Positions 45,239-47,538 of a stretch of DNA of 47,538 nucleotides are shown one piece after another. The notes beneath the pieces were generated by a model. That model had not been told where the DNA came from. It did not search any database and saw nothing but the letters and a program-made list of their open reading frames with translations. Origin of the DNA: Dehalococcoidia bacterium (GTDB lineage Bacteria; Chloroflexota; Dehalococcoidia; Lucifugimonadales; UBA1123); assembly GCA_021295915.1 (NCBI GenBank), contig JAGWBK010000013.1:64940-112477 (forward strand), written 5' to 3'. Position 1 is the first letter of the stretch. Each line of letters begins with the position of its first letter. The translations under genes were made by a program, and so were the position numbers.

Positions 45239-47538
45239 GTGTCACAGACACTCAACCCAATTCAACAACTGGGCCGGCTTGGTCAGTCGGTCTGGTACGA
45301 CAACATGTACCGTGCGCTCATCGAGACTGGTGAGCTTCAAAGGTTGATCGACTCGGGGGTTACGGGTCTCACATCGAACCCGACGATCTTCGAGAAGGCG
45401 ATCTCGTCCAGCGACGACTACGATGAGTCGCTCGTCGCTCACGCCAAGCGTAGTAGCGATCCGCAGGACCTCTTCGAGGGGCTGGCTGTCGAGGACATCC
45501 GCGCCGCCGCCGACCTACTGCTGCCCATCTACGAGAGAACAGAGGGCGCTGACGGCTTCGCCTCTCTGGAGGTCAACCCCCATCTTGCGCACGACACCAA
45601 GGGGACCATCAAGGCCGCACGGAGGCTTTTCCTGGCGCTGGACCGTCCCAACGTGATGATCAAGGTTCCCGCCACGCCGGAGGGCATCCCCGCGATCCGG
45701 GACCTGATTGGCAGGGGGATCAACGTCAACGTAACGCTCATCTTCTCGCTGGAGATGTATGCGAGGGTGCGCGATGCGTACGTAGCTGGTCTCGAAGACC
45801 TGGTCGCGGCGGGTGGCGACCCGGCGCGAGTGTCGTCAGTGGCGTCATTCTTCGTCAGCCGCGTCGACTCCTCGGTGGACGGACTGATCGGCGACTCCGG
45901 CGGCGCGCTGGACGAGTACGCTGGCAAGGCGGCGGTCGCGAATGCGAAGATCGCCTACCAGGACTTCAAGTCCACGTTCAGCACCGACAGGTTCCGGGCG
46001 GTCGCAGAGCACGGAGCGAGGGTGCAGAGGCCGCTTTGGGCGTCCACGAGCACCAAGAACCCGGAGTACAGCGACGTGCTGTACGTGGAGACGCTCATCG
46101 GGCCGCACACGGTCAACACGATGCCAGACGCGACGCTCGCCGCGTTCATGGAGCACGGGACGGCGCAGACCGCCATCGATGACGACGTCGACGAGTCACG
46201 CGATGTCATCTCCGCCCTGGAGGCGGGAGGCGTCAGCATGGAGGCTGTCACCACGCAGCTAATGCACGCCGGGGTCAAGGCGTTCGCCGACTCCTTCGAC
46301 GAACTGCTCGACAACATAGTCGTCAAACGAGACAAGCTCTTATCAGCGGTGGCAGCTCCTGCCGGAGGGTCACTGGGAAAAGCACTAGCCACCGCTGACG
46401 AGGCGGTGGCGTCCCTACAAGATTCCGATGCGGCAGCTCGCATCTGGTCTGGCGACCATACACTCTGGTCGACCGATCCGACTGAGATCACGGACCGGCT
46501 CGGCTGGCTGGATACGCCGTCGTCGATGCTGGGCAGCGTGGACGATCTCGCCCTATTCGCAAACGCGGTCCGAAACGAGGGGACGAAGCATGTAGTCCTG
46601 CTCGGAATGGGTGGGAGCAGCCTGGGGGCTGAGGTGCTTGGGCAGTGTGCCAAAGCTCTTTCTCCCATGGTAGGAGAAGGCCGGGATGAGCGGGATTCTA
46701 CTCTTCACCCTCACCTCAATCCTCTCCCATCAAGGGAGAGGAGGCTAAGAGAAGGCAACCCTCTCCTATCATGGGAGAGGAAGCCAGGGCTGGGCTGGCC
46801 GGAGTTGATCGTGCTCGACTCGACTATTCCGGCGCGTATAGCGAGTGTTGTGGAGTCCATCGACCCGGCTCGCACTCTGTTCCTGGTCTCGTCCAAGTCG
46901 GGCACCACGATCGAGCCGAACATGCTCTACAAGTTCTTCAGAAGCGTGGTCGAGGATGCGATCGGCGCTGAGAGTGCCGGGAACAGGTTCGTAGCCATCA
47001 CAGACGCTGACTCGGCACTGGACGAGCTTGGACAGGAGGCCGGATTCAGGCGCGTGTTTCGCAACAGGCCGGACATAGGCGGAAGGTACTCGGTGCTGAG
47101 CTACTTCGGTCTCGTACCCGCTGCGCTGATCGGATTCGACCTACGAGGCCTGCTGAACAGTGCTATGGCAATGCAGGGCGCGTGTGGCAGGACTATTCCC
47201 GTTTCTTCAAACGCGGGAGCGTGGTTCGGGGCTGTGCTGGGATCGCTAGCCCTTGCAGGGCGCGATAAGCTGACTATCCTGACGTCGCCTTCGCTCGCGT
47301 CGTTTGGGCTGTGGGCTGAGCAGCTTGTGGCCGAGAGTCTGGGCAAGGACGGCATGGGCATAGTCCCGATTGCGGGGGAGCCTGTGGAGGCACTCGGGCA
47401 GGTTGGCGACGACCGGGTGTTCGTGTCTCTTGAGATGGCTGGGGATGAGTCGGGGATGGATGCGTTGGCAGAGCGTCTCATATCCGACGGTCATCCGCTG
47501 GTCAGGTACAGGGTCGGCGATGTCAGCGGTCTCGGCGG
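45239..47538 (+). CDS. Bifunctional transaldolase/phosphoglucose isomerase, open at the right edge
   Basis: The frame starts at GTG 45239, with AAGGAGG 6 nt upstream, and stays open to the end of the window (766 codons), so the C-terminus is missing. The N-terminal ~370 residues are transaldolase: GVTGLTSNPTIFEKAI, VMIKVPATPEGI (Schiff-base Lys142) and PLWASTSTKNPEYSD. From ~420 the PGI half follows, with LLGMGGSSLGAEVL, LFLVSSKSGTTIEPN, ITDADSALDELG and PVSSNAGAWFGAVLGSLA. Fused transaldolase-PGI proteins link the pentose phosphate pathway and glycolysis. Residues ~489-514 are encoded by in-frame copies of intergenic repeat A, between LGAEVLGQCAKAL and GWPELIVLDST, where I expect a short loop. 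Confidence 0.93.
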   Translation, partial: MSQTLNPIQQLGRLGQSVWYDNMYRALIETGELQRLIDSGVTGLTSNPTIFEKAISSSDDYDESLVAHAKRSSDPQDLFEGLAVEDIRAAADLLLPIYERTEGADGFASLEVNPHLAHDTKGTIKAARRLFLALDRPNVMIKVPATPEGIPAIRDLIGRGINVNVTLIFSLEMYARVRDAYVAGLEDLVAAGGDPARVSSVASFFVSRVDSSVDGLIGDSGGALDEYAGKAAVANAKIAYQDFKSTFSTDRFRAVAEHGARVQRPLWASTSTKNPEYSDVLYVETLIGPHTVNTMPDATLAAFMEHGTAQTAIDDDVDESRDVISALEAGGVSMEAVTTQLMHAGVKAFADSFDELLDNIVVKRDKLLSAVAAPAGGSLGKALATADEAVASLQDSDAAARIWSGDHTLWSTDPTEITDRLGWLDTPSSMLGSVDDLALFANAVRNEGTKHVVLLGMGGSSLGAEVLGQCAKALSPMVGEGRDERDSTLHPHLNPLPSRERRLREGNPLLSWERKPGLGWPELIVLDSTIPARIASVVESIDPARTLFLVSSKSGTTIEPNMLYKFFRSVVEDAIGAESAGNRFVAITDADSALDELGQEAGFRRVFRNRPDIGGRYSVLSYFGLVPAALIGFDLRGLLNSAMAMQGACGRTIPVSSNAGAWFGAVLGSLALAGRDKLTILTSPSLASFGLWAEQLVAESLGKDGMGIVPIAGEPVEALGQVGDDRVFVSLEMAGDESGMDALAERLISDGHPLVRYRVGDVSGLG
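46703..46780 (+). repeat. Repeat module A in frame inside the PGI half of the transaldolase/PGI gene
   Basis: CTTCACCCTCACCTCAATCC, then TCTCCC-ATCAA-GGGAGAGGA (46703-46742) is a clear short-form A. A second partial copy, AACCCTCTCC-TATCAT-GGGAGAGG, follows at 46757-46780. Both are in the usual + orientation. They read in frame as LHPHLNPLPSRERR and NPLLSWER, with no stop. Confidence 0.9.

Overview
The window is high-GC bacterial chromosomal DNA. The gene set suggests a Chloroflexota genome, probably Dehalococcoidia/SAR202-like: four LLM-class flavin/F420-dependent oxidoreductases, three class III (CaiB/BaiF) CoA-transferases, a thiolase-like plus DUF35 pair, a TRZ/ATZ-type amidohydrolase, an FAD amine/amino-acid oxidase and a transaldolase/phosphoglucose isomerase fusion. 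This placement is inferred from gene content. No rRNA or other phylogenetic marker is present. I saw no tRNA, rRNA, CRISPR array, transposase, integrase or phage gene.

Layout. 1-3567: genes on the minus strand (start of a beta-hydroxyacid dehydrogenase, a decayed kinase-like gene, two LLM oxidoreductases, a PaREP1/HEPN-like protein). 4046-9250: plus strand (two translationally coupled CoA-transferases, an LLM oxidoreductase, a sulfatase). 9261-13063: minus strand (an unrecognised 250-aa protein, an Hrq1/MrfA-type helicase, YlxP/DUF503). 13323-23639: mostly plus strand (repeat-rich lipoprotein, thiolase-like/DUF35 pair, ThuA protein, HAD-like protein, MutL, FAD oxidoreductase, an M14-like/GH88-105 fusion), with one minus-strand ABM monooxygenase. 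23912-30077: mostly minus strand (two oligopeptide ABC ATPases without permeases, a cNMP-binding protein, Apt, a CoA-transferase with an unusual domain order), with a plus-strand DUF1989 protein. 30175-37905: plus strand (two hypotheticals, a tight RecQ-LLM-MFS-TlpA cluster, an RHH/PIN toxin-antitoxin pair). 37975-45019: a TPP enzyme, an amidohydrolase, an ACT-ACT-GlnE fusion and a type I phosphodiesterase-like protein. 45239 to the end: transaldolase/PGI, running off the window.

The metabolic theme is catabolism of diverse organic acids and oxygenated compounds. CoA-transferases activate acids, thiolase-like/DUF35 and dehydrogenase proteins process the acyl-CoAs, LLM, FAD and ABM enzymes oxidise, and sulfatase, GH88/105, amidohydrolase and peptide-uptake ATPases supply substrates. 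Genome maintenance is represented by MutL, RecQ and the MrfA-like helicase.

The most striking non-genic signal is a modular family of short GC-rich palindromic repeats in most intergenic gaps. Module A (TTTCACCCTCACCCC...CCCTCTCCC-loop-GGGAGAGGGG) has about 22 copies. By eye every copy is in the same + orientation whatever the direction of the flanking genes. Modules B (CCTTCGACAAGCTCAGG), D (GCGGGCGGGACGCCCGC) and E (GGAGTGAGTGGAGAGGAG) are also in one orientation only. Module C (TTCCGGC...GCCGGAA) occurs in both. One A copy plus a partial second copy lies in frame inside the phosphoglucose isomerase half of the last gene. A B fragment forms the N-terminus of RecQ, and a partial A element supplies the ribosome-binding region of the phosphodiesterase-like gene. 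These intrusions into coding sequence and the ACT-GlnE and M14-GH105 fusions are the leads most worth following.
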